Of a stretch of 64,000 nt of DNA, positions 52,088-61,212 are shown piece after piece (position 1 is the first letter of the stretch; every line of letters starts with the position of its first letter). Below the pieces are notes generated by a model. The model worked only from the letters and a program-made list of their open reading frames with translations. It had not been told where the DNA came from and did no database searches. The DNA comes from Micromonospora okii (GTDB lineage Bacteria; Actinomycetota; Actinomycetes; Mycobacteriales; Micromonosporaceae). Location: NCBI RefSeq assembly GCF_020884795.1, contig NZ_BBZF01000012.1, positions 426,664-490,663 of the forward strand, given 5' to 3'. Made by a program: the position numbers and the translations under genes.

Positions 52088-55000
52088 CGCCCCTCGGCGT
52101 CGTCCATCGCCCGGTAGATCCGCTGCTCCGAGACCGGGTACGGGGTGCCCAGCGCCTGCGCGAACACGTTCACCCGCAGCTCCTCGATCATCCAGCGGAT
52201 CTGCCGCACCGCCGCCGAGCCGCGCCGGCTCGGCGGCAACGCGGCGAGCAGGTCGGCGTACTCCTTCTGCACGGCGGCGACCCGGTCCTGCTGCTGGCGG
52301 TCCCGCTGCGGGTTGCCCGGCAGCCGGTCCAGCCGCCGCTCGATCGCGGTCAGGTAGCGCAGCAGGTCCGGCAGGCGGGCGTACCCCGTCTCGGTGACGA
52401 AGCCGGCGTGCACCAGGCCGGAGAGCTGCGCCCGGACGTCGGCCAGGGCCGCCACCACGGCCAGGTTCTGGGTCTTGCCGAGCCGCTGCTCGACGGCGTA
52501 CGCGGCGGCGAGCACCTGCCGCACCCGGCCCATCACCTCGACCACGGTGTCCACCAGGTCGGCGCGGACCCGGTCACGCAGCGCGGCGAAGCCCTCGGCG
52601 TCCCAGGCCGGGCCGCCCGCGTCGGCGACCAGCTTGTCGATCGCCGCCCCGGCCGCGTCGGCGATCAGCTCCTGCACCCCGCCGTGCGGGTTGCGGCTCA
52701 GCGCCAGCTTCGCCTCGTTGGAGAGCCGCCCCTGTAGGAACTTCGCCGGCGACGGCACGGTCAGCCGCAGCAGCCGGCGCGTGCCCGCCCAGTGGGCGGC
52801 GGCCTGCTCGGCCTCGGAGTCGAAGACCTTCACCCCGACCGTCGCGCCCTCGTCGACCAGCGCCGGGTACGCCGTCACCGCGTACCCGGCGCGGACCTGC
52901 TCGATGGTGCGCGGCAGCGTGCCGATGCTCCACTCGGTCAGCCCGGTGCGGGCCACGTCCGGCGCGGCGGCCGCCACCACCTGGCGTACCTCCTGGCGGA
53001 GCTGGCGTTGCAGGGCCGGCAGGTCCTTGCCCTCGGCGACCGGCTTGTTCTCCTCGTCGAGCACCCGGAAGCTGACCCGCAGGTGGTCGGGGAGCTTCTC
53101 CGGCGCCCAGGCGTCCCGGGGCACGGTCACCCCGGTCATCCGGCGGAGCTGGCGGGCCAGCGCGTCCAGCAGCGGCTCCTGCCCGGGGGTGATCGCCGCG
53201 AGCGCGGCCCGCGCGTAGTCGGGGACCGGGACGAAGTTTCGCCGGACCGCCTTGGGCAGCGACCGGATCAGCGCGATCACCAGCTCCTCGCGCAGGCCGG
53301 GCACCTGCCAGTCGAAGCTCTCCGCCGGCACCTGGTTGAGTAGCGGCAGCGGGATGTCCACGGTCACCCCGTCGGTGGGGGTGCCCGGGTCGAACGTGTA
53401 CGTCAGCGGCAGGGTGACCCCGTCGGCCCGCCACTCGTCCGGGTAGTCGGTCTCGTCGACGCCGCCCCGACCGGCGTTGACCAGCAGTTCCCGGGTGAAG
53501 GTCAGCAGGTCGGGCTGCTGCCGCCGCTCCTTCTTCCACCAGGCGTCGAAGTGCCGGCCGGAGACCACGTCGGCGGGGATCCGCTCGTCGTAGAAGGCGA
53601 AGATCGTCTCGTCGTCGACCAGGATGTCCCGCCGCCGGGCCCGGTTCTCCAACTCCTCGATCTCGGCGAGCAGCTTCCGGTTGTCCCCCCAGAACTGGTG
53701 GTGCGTGGACCAGTCGCCCTCGACCAGCGCGTGCCGGATGAACAACTCCCGCGACAGCGCCGGGTCGATCCGACCGAAGTTGACCTTCCGGGCGGTGACC
53801 AGCGGGACGCCGTACAGGGTGACCTTCTCGTACGCCAGCACCGCCGCCTGCTTCTTCTCCCAGTGCGGCTCGCTGTAGCTGCGCTTGACGAGGTGCTGGG
53901 CGAGCGGCTCCACCCACTCCGGCTCGACCCGCCCGGCCACCCGACCCCACAGCCGGGAGGTCTCCACCAGCTCGGCGGCCATCACCCAGCGCGGCGGCTT
54001 CTTGAACAGCGCCGACCCGGGGAACAGGGCGAACTTCGCCCCCCGCGCCCCCAGGTACTCGTGCTTCTGCGCGTCCTTGAGCCCGACGTGGGACAGCAGG
54101 CCGGGCAGCAGCGACTGGTGGACCTTCGGGGTATCGATCTCCTCCGGCAGGTCCGCCGCCGGGCCGCGCCGCCCGTCGCCCCCGTCCGGGGTGCGCAGCA
54201 CCTGGCGGAGCTGGGCGACGATGTCCTGCCACTCGCGCACCCGCAGGTAGTTGAGGTACTCCGCCTTGCACATCCGGCGGAACGCGCTGGACGACAGGGC
54301 CCGCTGCTGCTCCCGCAGGTACCGCCACAGGTTCAGGTACGCGACGAAGTCCGATTCCTTGTCCGCGAACCGGGCGTGCGCCTGGTCGGCCTGGGCCTGC
54401 TTCTCCGCCGGCCGCTCGCGCGGGTCCTGGATCGACAGCGCGGCGGCGATCACCACGACCTCGGTGGCGCAGCCGTTGCGCTCACCCTCCAGCACCATCC
54501 GGGCCAGCCGTGGGTCCACCGGGAGCTGGGCCAGCCGCCGGCCCAGCGCGGTGAGCCGCTTCGCCGGGTCGGCCTCGGCCGGGTCGAGCGCGCCCAGCTC
54601 GTGCAGCAGGTTCACGCCGTCGGTGATGTTGCGCCGGTCCGGCGGGTCGATGAACGGGAACGCCGCGACGTCGCCCAGCCCGATCGACGTCATCTGGAGG
54701 ATGACCGAGGCCAGGTTGGTGCGCAGGATCTCCGGGTCGGTGAACTCGGGGCGGGAGAGAAAGTCCTGCTCGTCGTAGAGGCGGATGCAGATGCCGTCCG
54801 AGGTGCGCCCGCAGCGGCCCTTGCGCTGGTTGGCCGACGCCTGCGACACGGGCTCGATGGGCAGCCGCTGCACCTTCAGCCGGCTGGAGTAGCGGGAGAT
54901 CCGGGCGGTGCCCGGGTCCACCACGTACTTGATGCCGGGGACGGTCAGCGACGTCTCCGCCACGTTGGTGGCCAGCACCACCCGGCGACCGGAGTGCGGG

Positions 55001-56076
55001 GCGAACACCCGGTGCTGCTCGGCGGCCGACAGCCGGGCGTACAGCGGCAGGATCTCGGTGCCCAGCAGCGAGCGCTTGTTCTGCACCAGCTTGCCCAGCG
55101 CGTCGGCGGTGTCGCGGATCTCCCGCTCGCCGGAGAGGAAGACCAGGATGTCGCCCGGCCCCTCGGCGGCCAGCTCCTCGACCGCGTCGCCGATCGCCTG
55201 CACCTGGTCGCGGACGTTCTCCCCGTCGTCGCCCTCGTCCTCGCTCTCGCTGACCTCGACCAGCGGCCGGTACCGCACCTCCACCGGGTACGTCCGCCCC
55301 GACACCTCGACCACCGGCGCGGGCCTGCCCTCGGCGTCCGCGAAGTGCTTCGCGAACCGGTCCGTCTCGATGGTCGCCGAGGTGATGACCACCTTGAGGT
55401 CGGGGCGGCGGGGGAGGAGCTGCCGCAGGTACCCCAGGATGAAGTCGACGTTGAGGCTGCGCTCGTGCGCCTCGTCGATGATCAGCGTGTCGTACTGGCG
55501 CAGCATCCGGTCGGTCTGCAACTCGGCGAGCAGGATGCCGTCGGTCATCAGCTTGACCAGGCTGCGGTCGCTCACCTGGTCGCTGAAGCGGACCTTGAAG
55601 CCGACCACGTCGCCCAGCTCGGTGCCCAGCTCCTCGGCGATCCGGTCGGCCACCGTCCGGGCGGCCAGCCGCCGGGGCTGGGTGTGCCCGATCAGCCCGT
55701 GCACCCCGCGCCCCAGCTCCAGGCAGATCTTGGGAAGCTGGGTGGTCTTGCCGGAGCCCGTCTCGCCGGCCACGATCACCACCTGGTGGTCGCGGATCGC
55801 CGCCGCCAGATCGTCCTTCCGCTCGCTGACCGGCAGCCCGGCCGGGTACGTGACCACCGGCACCGCCGCCCGGCGCTCGGCGAGCCGCTGCTCGGCCCGC
55901 GCCACGTCGGCGGCGATCTCGGCGAGCGCGGCCTCGCGCCGCTGCGGGTCGCGCAGCCGGCGCACGCCGTCGAGCCGCCGCCCGATGCGGCGCTGGTCGC
56001 GGAACATCAGGCTGGGCAGGCGGCGGTGCAGCTCACGGACGGTGTCGGGCGCGGCGGGTACGGCTGGATTCTGCAT
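52084..56076 (-). CDS. hrpA: ATP-dependent RNA helicase HrpA
   Basis: A 1330-residue DEAH-box helicase. VIVAGETGSGKTTQLPKICLELG is motif I (Lys about 110), IIDEAHERSLNVDFILGYL the DEAH motif, VITSATIETDRFAKHF motif III, and QRKGRCGRTSDGICIRLY motif VI. HA2, OB-fold and the long DUF3418 C-terminal region typical of HrpA follow. In E. coli HrpA is implicated in mRNA processing and rescue of collided ribosomes. ATG 56076 (MQNPAVPAAPDTVRELHRRL) is preferred; the frame upstream has no family similarity. Confidence 0.95.
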   Translation of the reverse strand: MQNPAVPAAPDTVRELHRRLPSLMFRDQRRIGRRLDGVRRLRDPQRREAALAEIAADVARAEQRLAERRAAVPVVTYPAGLPVSERKDDLAAAIRDHQVVIVAGETGSGKTTQLPKICLELGRGVHGLIGHTQPRRLAARTVADRIAEELGTELGDVVGFKVRFSDQVSDRSLVKLMTDGILLAELQTDRMLRQYDTLIIDEAHERSLNVDFILGYLRQLLPRRPDLKVVITSATIETDRFAKHFADAEGRPAPVVEVSGRTYPVEVRYRPLVEVSESEDEGDDGENVRDQVQAIGDAVEELAAEGPGDILVFLSGEREIRDTADALGKLVQNKRSLLGTEILPLYARLSAAEQHRVFAPHSGRRVVLATNVAETSLTVPGIKYVVDPGTARISRYSSRLKVQRLPIEPVSQASANQRKGRCGRTSDGICIRLYDEQDFLSRPEFTDPEILRTNLASVILQMTSIGLGDVAAFPFIDPPDRRNITDGVNLLHELGALDPAEADPAKRLTALGRRLAQLPVDPRLARMVLEGERNGCATEVVVIAAALSIQDPRERPAEKQAQADQAHARFADKESDFVAYLNLWRYLREQQRALSSSAFRRMCKAEYLNYLRVREWQDIVAQLRQVLRTPDGGDGRRGPAADLPEEIDTPKVHQSLLPGLLSHVGLKDAQKHEYLGARGAKFALFPGSALFKKPPRWVMAAELVETSRLWGRVAGRVEPEWVEPLAQHLVKRSYSEPHWEKKQAAVLAYEKVTLYGVPLVTARKVNFGRIDPALSRELFIRHALVEGDWSTHHQFWGDNRKLLAEIEELENRARRRDILVDDETIFAFYDERIPADVVSGRHFDAWWKKERRQQPDLLTFTRELLVNAGRGGVDETDYPDEWRADGVTLPLTYTFDPGTPTDGVTVDIPLPLLNQVPAESFDWQVPGLREELVIALIRSLPKAVRRNFVPVPDYARAALAAITPGQEPLLDALARQLRRMTGVTVPRDAWAPEKLPDHLRVSFRVLDEENKPVAEGKDLPALQRQLRQEVRQVVAAAAPDVARTGLTEWSIGTLPRTIEQVRAGYAVTAYPALVDEGATVGVKVFDSEAEQAAAHWAGTRRLLRLTVPSPAKFLQGRLSNEAKLALSRNPHGGVQELIADAAGAAIDKLVADAGGPAWDAEGFAALRDRVRADLVDTVVEVMGRVRQVLAAAYAVEQRLGKTQNLAVVAALADVRAQLSGLVHAGFVTETGYARLPDLLRYLTAIERRLDRLPGNPQRDRQQQDRVAAVQKEYADLLAALPPSRRGSAAVRQIRWMIEELRVNVFAQALGTPYPVSEQRIYRAMDDAEGR

Positions 56077-56191
56077 GTCGTCGCCAAGGATAGGCAGCCG
56101 CCGGCCGAACCGCCCCCCGGTTACGGAGGTCCCGCCCGCCGGCCGGGGTCTAGAGTTGACCGCCGACCGACACGACCACGGGGGCCCAGGA

Positions 56192-56635
56192 ATGACCATG
56201 CGAGACACCGACCGGGCGCTCGTGCAGGCCGCCACGGCGGTGGCGAAGCTGCGCTGCCGCAGCGAGAACCACACCGTCGCCGCCGCCGTCCGCAGCGTCG
56301 ACGGCCGGGTCTTCACCGGCGTGAACGTCTACCACTTCACCGGCGGGCCGTGCGCCGAGGTGGTGGCCCTCGGCGCCGCCGCCACGCAGGGCGCGGGGGA
56401 GCTGGAGACCATCGTGGCGGTGGGGGACCGGGGGCGGGGCGTCCTCCCGCCGTGCGGCCGGTGCCGACAGGTGCTCCTCGACTACTTCCCCTCGATCCGG
56501 GTGATCGTCGGTCCGGCGGACGCGCTGCGCGTGGTGCCCGTCGCCGAGCTGCTGCCCGAGGAGTACGTCTGGGCCGACCACCAGGCAGCCGCCCCCGTCA
56601 CGCTGCCGGCGCCCCGGCCCGAGCCGGCCGGCTGA
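56192..56635 (+). CDS. cytidine deaminase family protein
   Basis: A 147-residue zinc deaminase. TGGPCAEVVAL carries the C-A-E motif (Cys54, Glu56; the third ligand is Cys instead of the His of large deaminases), and LPPCGRCRQVLLDYFPSIRVIV the PCxxC zinc pair (Cys88, Cys91). This matches small tetrameric Cdd enzymes and blasticidin-S-deaminase-like proteins. The substrate is most likely cytidine or deoxycytidine, with blasticidin-type nucleosides as an alternative. ATG 56192; an in-frame ATG at 56198 is also possible. It is divergent from hrpA. Confidence 0.88.
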   Translation: MTMRDTDRALVQAATAVAKLRCRSENHTVAAAVRSVDGRVFTGVNVYHFTGGPCAEVVALGAAATQGAGELETIVAVGDRGRGVLPPCGRCRQVLLDYFPSIRVIVGPADALRVVPVAELLPEEYVWADHQAAAPVTLPAPRPEPAG

Positions 56636-56827
56636 CTCGCCTCGGACGATCGCCCCCACGCCTGCGGGCACAGCCGTCCCGCCGCAACTCCTTTCCGCTA
56701 CACGGCGTGACCGTCAGTTGGGCGGCGTTGCCGCCGGCGCGCCGATTCCGTCACCGACGACACTGCTCACCGGGGTACGGCGAACCGGACCGAAGACCGC
56801 CCGTTACGGCACTCAACTACTCCCCGC

Positions 56828-56846
56828 TAAGGTAAGGCGGACCTAA
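56828..56846. promoter_or_regulatory. IdeR/DtxR-type iron box
   Basis: TAAGGTAAGGCGGACCTAA matches the 19-base IdeR/DmdR consensus (TTAGGTTAGGCTAACCTAA) at 15 of 19 positions, with both half-site cores kept. It lies 14 bases before the first iron-importer gene, so iron-bound repressor should block the operon. Confidence 0.78.
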
Positions 56847-56860
56847 GTTGAGGGAGATTC

Positions 56861-57907
56861 GTGACCATCGTCGCCGCGCGGGCGGGCCGGGCCCGTAACC
56901 GGAGCAGCCGTGGGCCCCGCCGCCGGGCTGCCGTCACCGCCGCGGCGGCGACCGTGCTGGCGCTGGCCGTGCTGGCCAGCCTCGCCCTCGGCAGCCGGCC
57001 GCTCGCGCCCGGCGCGGTGTGGCACGCGCTGGTCGCCCCGGACGGCGGCGACGCCACCACCATCGTCCGCGAGCTGCGGATGCCCCGCACCGCCCTGGGC
57101 GTCGTCGTCGGGCTCGCCCTCGCCGTCGCCGGGGTGCTGTTCCAGGCGCTGACCCGCAACCCGCTGGCCGAGCCGCGCATCCTCGGCGTCAGCGCGGGGG
57201 CGTCGTTCGGCGTGGTGCTGGCCATCGCGGTCTTCGGCGTCGGCAGCCTCACCGGGTACGTCTGGTTCGGCGTCGCCGGCGCGCTCCTGGCCGGCGCGGC
57301 CGTCTTCGCGGTCGCCAACCGGGCCCGCGACGGCGCCTCACCGGTCACCCTCGCCCTGACCGGCGCCGCGCTCGACGCCAGCCTCGGCGCCGTCGTGTAC
57401 GCGCTGCTCAGCATCGACGCCCGCACCTTCGAGGAGTACCGGTTCTGGGTCGTCGGCGGGCTGACCGGCCGCGACGTTGGCGTTGCCGGTGAGGTGCTGC
57501 CGCTCGTCCTCGCCGGGCTGATCCTGGCCGCGCTGGTCGCCCGGGGCCTGGACGCGCTCGCCCTCGGCGACGACGTGGCCCGTGGCCTCGGCCACCGCAT
57601 CGGCCTGGTCCGCCTCGGCGGCGGCGCGGCCGGGGTGCTGCTGACCGGGGCGGCCGTGGCGGCGGCCGGGCCCATCGCGTTCGTCGGGCTCGCCGTGCCG
57701 CACCTGGCCCGGGCGCTCGTCGGCGCGGACCACCGCTGGACCCTCGCCGTCGCCGCCCTGCTCGGGCCGGCCCTGCTGCTCGTCGCCGACGTCGTCGGCC
57801 GGCTGGTCGCCCCGCCCGGCGAGGTGCCCGCCGGGGTGGTCACCGCGCTGCTCGGCGCCCCGCTGCTGGCCTTCCTGGTCCGCCGCGCCCGGGTGGTGAC
57901 CGCGTGA
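56861..57907 (+). CDS. FecCD-family iron-siderophore ABC permease
   Basis: A 348-residue membrane permease of the BtuC/FecCD family with about ten helices. RELRMPRTALGVVVGLALAVAGVLFQALTRNPLAEPRILGVSAGASFGVV is the family signature, and APPGEVPAGVVTALLGAPLLAFLVRR the C terminus. It partners the permease encoded next to it to form the channel for an Fe-siderophore. GTG 56861 has GAGGGAG 4 bases upstream, and the iron box lies just before it. Its stop overlaps the next start (GTGA). Confidence 0.95.
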   Translation: MTIVAARAGRARNRSSRGPRRRAAVTAAAATVLALAVLASLALGSRPLAPGAVWHALVAPDGGDATTIVRELRMPRTALGVVVGLALAVAGVLFQALTRNPLAEPRILGVSAGASFGVVLAIAVFGVGSLTGYVWFGVAGALLAGAAVFAVANRARDGASPVTLALTGAALDASLGAVVYALLSIDARTFEEYRFWVVGGLTGRDVGVAGEVLPLVLAGLILAALVARGLDALALGDDVARGLGHRIGLVRLGGGAAGVLLTGAAVAAAGPIAFVGLAVPHLARALVGADHRWTLAVAALLGPALLLVADVVGRLVAPPGEVPAGVVTALLGAPLLAFLVRRARVVTA

Positions 57908-58971
57908 GCGCCCGCCCCCTCACCGAGGCCCACCCCCGGTCGGCCCCGGCCGGCCGTACCCTGCTGCGCCTCGGCCCGCTGCGGGCGCCCGTGCGCCGCC
58001 GCCCGCTGCTGGTCGCCGCCGCCCTGGTCGCGCTGCTCGCCGCCGCCGGGGTGCTCAGCCTCTCCCTCGGCACCCCCTACGTCGCCCCGCCCGACGTGCT
58101 GCGTGCGCTCACCGGCGCGGGCACCCCGTACGACCTCGTGGTGCTGGACCTGCGGCTGCCCCGGCTCGTGCTCGCGGCGGTGGCCGGCGCCGCCTTCGGC
58201 GTCGCCGGCACGCTGGTCCAGAGCGTCTCCCGTAACCCGCTGGCCAGCCCCGACGTCATCGGCATCACCCAGGGCGCCGGGCTGGCCGCCACGGTGGCCC
58301 TGACCAGCGGCGTCGCCGCCGTGCTGATCGCCCCGGCCGCCCTGCTCGGCGGGCTGGCCGCGGCGGCGGCGGTGTTCGCCCTGGGCGCCCGCCACGGCCT
58401 TGCCGCCCAGCGGTTCGTCCTGGCCGGCGTCGCCGTGGCCTTCGGGGTGCGGGCGCTGATCGAGGTGGTGCTCATGGCCGCCGACCCGATCGACGGGATG
58501 CGCGCCCAGATCTGGCTGCTGGGCACCCTCGCCGGCAAAGGCTGGACGGAGACGGCCTGGATCGCCGCCACCCTGCTGGCGCTGCTGCCCGCGCTGCTCT
58601 GGGCCGGCTGGGCGCTGAACAGCACCGCCCTGGACGACGACACCGCCCGGGGCCTGGGGCTCCGCCCGGTGGCCCGCCGCGTCGGGCTGGCCGGCACCGG
58701 TGTGCTCGCCGCCGCGATGGCCACCGCCCAGGTCGGCGCGGTCGACTTCGTCGCCCTGGTCGCCCCCCAACTCGCCCGGCGGCTGGTCCGTGCCGAGCGG
58801 CCCCCGCTGCTCTGCTCCGCCCTGCTCGGCGCGCTGCTGCTGACCCTCGCCGACCTCGCCGGCCGCCGGCTGTTCGCCCCCACCCAGCTTCCGGCGGGCG
58901 TGCTGACCGCCGCCATCGGCGGGCCGTACCTGATCTTCCTGCTGCTGCGCCGACGCCGGGGCCCGTCCTGA
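57904..58971 (+). CDS. FecCD-family iron-siderophore ABC permease (second subunit)
   Basis: A 355-residue permease paralogous to its neighbour. LRLPRLVLAAVAGAAFGVAGTLVQSVSRNPLASPDVIGITQGAGLAATVAL is the signature, VGAVDFVALVAPQLARRLV the ATPase-coupling region, and LPAGVLTAAIGGPYLIFLLLRRRRGPS the end. It forms a heterodimer with the 56861-57907 product, as in FepD/FepG systems. GTG 57904 overlaps the first permease by four bases. Its TGA overlaps an ATG (TGATG) that opens a Pro-rich repeat frame leading into the ATPase gene. Confidence 0.95.
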   Translation: MSARPLTEAHPRSAPAGRTLLRLGPLRAPVRRRPLLVAAALVALLAAAGVLSLSLGTPYVAPPDVLRALTGAGTPYDLVVLDLRLPRLVLAAVAGAAFGVAGTLVQSVSRNPLASPDVIGITQGAGLAATVALTSGVAAVLIAPAALLGGLAAAAAVFALGARHGLAAQRFVLAGVAVAFGVRALIEVVLMAADPIDGMRAQIWLLGTLAGKGWTETAWIAATLLALLPALLWAGWALNSTALDDDTARGLGLRPVARRVGLAGTGVLAAAMATAQVGAVDFVALVAPQLARRLVRAERPPLLCSALLGALLLTLADLAGRRLFAPTQLPAGVLTAAIGGPYLIFLLLRRRRGPS

Positions 58972-58972
58972 T

Positions 58973-59106
58973 GCCGCCTTCTTCCGCGCCGACGCCGCCT
59001 TCTCCCGCCGCGCCGACGCCGCCTTCTCCCGCCGCGCCGCCGCCGCCTTCTCCCGCCGCGCCGCCGCCGCCTTCTCCCGCCCCGACGCCGCCTCCTCCCG
59101 TCCCGG
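58973..59106 (+). repeat. 21-24-base tandem repeats encoding PPSPAAPT/P
   Basis: Units at 58973 (21), 58994 (24), 59018 (24), 59042 (24), 59066 (21) and 59087 (partial). The unit GCCGCCTTCTCCCGCCGCGC is near-identical across copies. In the frame opened by ATG 58971 it encodes a Pro/Ala/Ser-rich string in front of the ATPase. Every unit length is a multiple of three, so the frame stays open. Confidence 0.85.
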
Positions 59107-59198
59107 CGTCGGCCGCCGCTGCCGGTGCCCCCGTGACACCGCGCGTCCCGCCCGGTTCCGCCCCGACCCCCTCCGCCGATCCCTCCCGAGGAGCCGCG

Positions 59199-60143
59199 AT
59201 GCTCTCCACCCGCGACCTGGTCGTCGGCTACGACGAGCGGACCGTCCTGGACGGTCTCGACCTGACCCTGCCGGCCGACGCGTTCACGGTCATCGTCGGG
59301 CCGAACGCCTGCGGAAAGTCCACCCTGCTGCGCACGATGGCCCGGCTGCTCACCCCGAGCCGGGGCGCGGTGCTGCTCGACGGCACCGCGATCCGGGACC
59401 TGCCGACCCGGGAGGTCGCGCAACGGCTCGGGGTGCTGCCCCAGAGCCCGCTGGTGCCCGAGGGGGTGACGGTCGCCGACCTGGTCGGCCGGGGGCGGCA
59501 GCCGTACCAGCGGTGGTGGCGGCAGTGGTCGGAGCGGGACGGGGCCGCCGTCGACGAGGCGATGGCCCTCGCCGACGTGGCGGCCCTCGCGGACCGCCCG
59601 GTGGACACCCTCTCCGGCGGGCAGCGGCAGCGGGTCTGGATCGCCATGACCCTCGCCCAGGACACCGAGACGCTGCTGCTGGACGAGCCGACGACCTTCC
59701 TCGACCTGGCCCACCAGGTGGAGGTGCTGGACCTGCTGCACCGGCTGCGCGTCGAGCGCGGCCGGACGGTGGTCGCCGTGCTGCACGACCTCAACCAGGC
59801 CGCCCGGTACGCCGACCACCTGGTAGCCATGCGCGCCGGCCGCGTGGTGGCAGTCGGCCCGCCCCGGGAGATCCTCACCGTGGAGCTGGTCCGCGACGTC
59901 TTCGGCCTCGACTGCGTCGTCGTGCCCTGCCCGGTGAGCGGGGCGCCCCTCGTCGTCCCGGCCCTCACCACCCCCTCCCTGACCGCCGCCGTCCCCGCCG
60001 CCCTCCCCGACAGCTCCTCCGCCCTCCCCGACGGCTCCTCCACCACCGCCCCCTCGGCCGTTTCGTCTTCCACCCCCTCGGCCGTCTCGTCTTCCACCAC
60101 CTCCTCGGCCGTCTCGTCCTCCGCCGGCCCGTCGGCCGGCTGA
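59199..60143 (+). CDS. iron-siderophore ABC transporter ATPase
   Basis: A 314-residue ABC ATPase: VIVGPNACGKSTLLRTM (Walker A, Lys40), LGVLPQSPLVPEGVTVADLV (Q-loop), TLSGGQRQRVWIAM (signature), TLLLDEPTTFLDLAHQVEVL (Walker B) and VLHDLNQAARYADHLVAM (H-loop), the FepC/FhuC order. ATG 59199 has GAGGAG 5 bases upstream. An alternative ATG at 58971 is coupled to the permease stop and would add a 76-residue Pro-rich repeat. The C-terminal 45 or so residues (TAPSAVSSSTPSAVSSS and similar) are a Ser/Thr repeat beyond the ABC fold. Confidence 0.93.
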   Translation: MLSTRDLVVGYDERTVLDGLDLTLPADAFTVIVGPNACGKSTLLRTMARLLTPSRGAVLLDGTAIRDLPTREVAQRLGVLPQSPLVPEGVTVADLVGRGRQPYQRWWRQWSERDGAAVDEAMALADVAALADRPVDTLSGGQRQRVWIAMTLAQDTETLLLDEPTTFLDLAHQVEVLDLLHRLRVERGRTVVAVLHDLNQAARYADHLVAMRAGRVVAVGPPREILTVELVRDVFGLDCVVVPCPVSGAPLVVPALTTPSLTAAVPAALPDSSSALPDGSSTTAPSAVSSSTPSAVSSSTTSSAVSSSAGPSAG

Positions 60144-60165
60144 ACCCCTCCGAAAGGAACCATCC

Positions 60166-61107
60166 ATGCGTCGTCTCGCCGCCGTGCTCACCGCGGCCGT
60201 CGCCCTCGGCGTCGGGCTCACCGCCTGCGGTGAGAGCGACCCCGTCGCCGGCACCGCCACCGGGGAGACCCGGGAGATCACCCACGCCATGGGCACCACC
60301 AAGGTGCCGGCCGATCCGAAGCGGATCGTCGTTCTCGACACAGACAAGATCGACACAGCGCTCTCGCTGGGCGTCACACCGGTCGGCGCGGCCACGGCGG
60401 GCGAGGCGAAGGGCTGGCCCACCTACTTCGGCGCGGAGAAGCTCGCCGGAATCAAGGAGGTCGGGGTGCTGACCGAGCCCGACGTGGAGGCGATCAACGC
60501 CCTCAAGCCCGACCTGATCCTCGGCAGCAAGTTCCGCCAGGAGAAGTTCTACGACGAGCTGGCCGCCATCGCGCCGACCGTGTTCACCGAGAAGGTCGGC
60601 ATCACCTGGAAGGAGAACCTCCTCCTCGACGGCAAGGCCCTCGGCAAGGAGCAGCAGGCCCGCGACCTGCTCGCCACGTACGAGAAGCGGGCCAGGGACT
60701 TCGGCGCGAAGCTCGGCGACGCCGCCCAGCGGAAGATCTCCATCGTCCGCTTCATGCCCGGCCTGATCCGGGTCTACGGGCCGGACTCGTTCTCCGGCAT
60801 CGTCGTCGGCGACACGGGACTCGGCCGCCCCGAGCGGCAGCAGCTCGCCGGCAAGGAGGACAAGCGGATGGACGCGGTCAGCCCCGAGCGCGTCAACGAG
60901 GTCGACGGCGACGTCATCTTCGTGACCGCGTACGGCGAGAAGGCCGCCGCCGAGCAGGCCAACGTCACCGGCGGCACCCTGTGGAAGGGGCTGTCCGCCG
61001 TCAAGGCCGGCAAGACGTACGTGGTCTCCGACGAGGTCTGGATGACGGGCATCGGCGTCGGCGCCGCCAACAAGATCATCGACGACCTGGAGAAGCACCT
61101 CGCCTGA
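60166..61107 (+). CDS. siderophore-binding lipoprotein (FecB/FhuD-like)
   Basis: A 313-residue substrate-binding lipoprotein. MRRLAAVLTAAVALGVGLTAC is a lipoprotein signal with lipobox Cys21. Then THAMGTTKVPADPKRIVVLDTDKIDTALSLGVTPVG, LKPDLILGSKFRQEKFYDEL and KTYVVSDEVWMTGIGVGAANKIIDDLEKHL form the two-lobe periplasmic-binding fold of the FecB type. It binds the Fe-siderophore outside the membrane and hands it to the two permeases upstream. ATG 60166 has GAAAGGA about 8 bases upstream. Last gene of the operon; no siderophore biosynthesis gene is nearby. The siderophore is unknown. Confidence 0.94.
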   Translation: MRRLAAVLTAAVALGVGLTACGESDPVAGTATGETREITHAMGTTKVPADPKRIVVLDTDKIDTALSLGVTPVGAATAGEAKGWPTYFGAEKLAGIKEVGVLTEPDVEAINALKPDLILGSKFRQEKFYDELAAIAPTVFTEKVGITWKENLLLDGKALGKEQQARDLLATYEKRARDFGAKLGDAAQRKISIVRFMPGLIRVYGPDSFSGIVVGDTGLGRPERQQLAGKEDKRMDAVSPERVNEVDGDVIFVTAYGEKAAAEQANVTGGTLWKGLSAVKAGKTYVVSDEVWMTGIGVGAANKIIDDLEKHLA

Positions 61108-61130
61108 CCCGCCCTCCCCTCGCCCGCGCC

Positions 61131-61208
61131 AAGATCCGCGCAACTTCAGGGAACCTGCCGCCCCGGCATCCACCGCGGCAGCATCTTCGGCGAAGTTGCG
61201 CGGATCTT
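61131..61208. repeat. 78-base inverted-repeat element, copy 1
   Basis: 61131-61147 (AAGATCCGCGCAACTTC) is the exact reverse complement of 61192-61208, with a GC-rich centre. It lies between the siderophore-binding gene and the convergent DUF559 gene and could serve both as a terminator. A second copy of the same element is at 62156-62241. Confidence 0.85.
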
Positions 61209-61212
61209 CGTG

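Noticed and set aside
53551..56835. 1094-residue open frame opposite hrpA
   Set aside because: Antisense shadow with repetitive Arg/Leu/Gly/Val composition; the DEAH helicase on the other strand is certain.
58971..59198. Separate small Pro-rich gene between permease and ATPase
   Set aside because: It has no stop before the ATPase frame and is a tandem repeat; it is best treated as spacer or an optional N-terminal extension.
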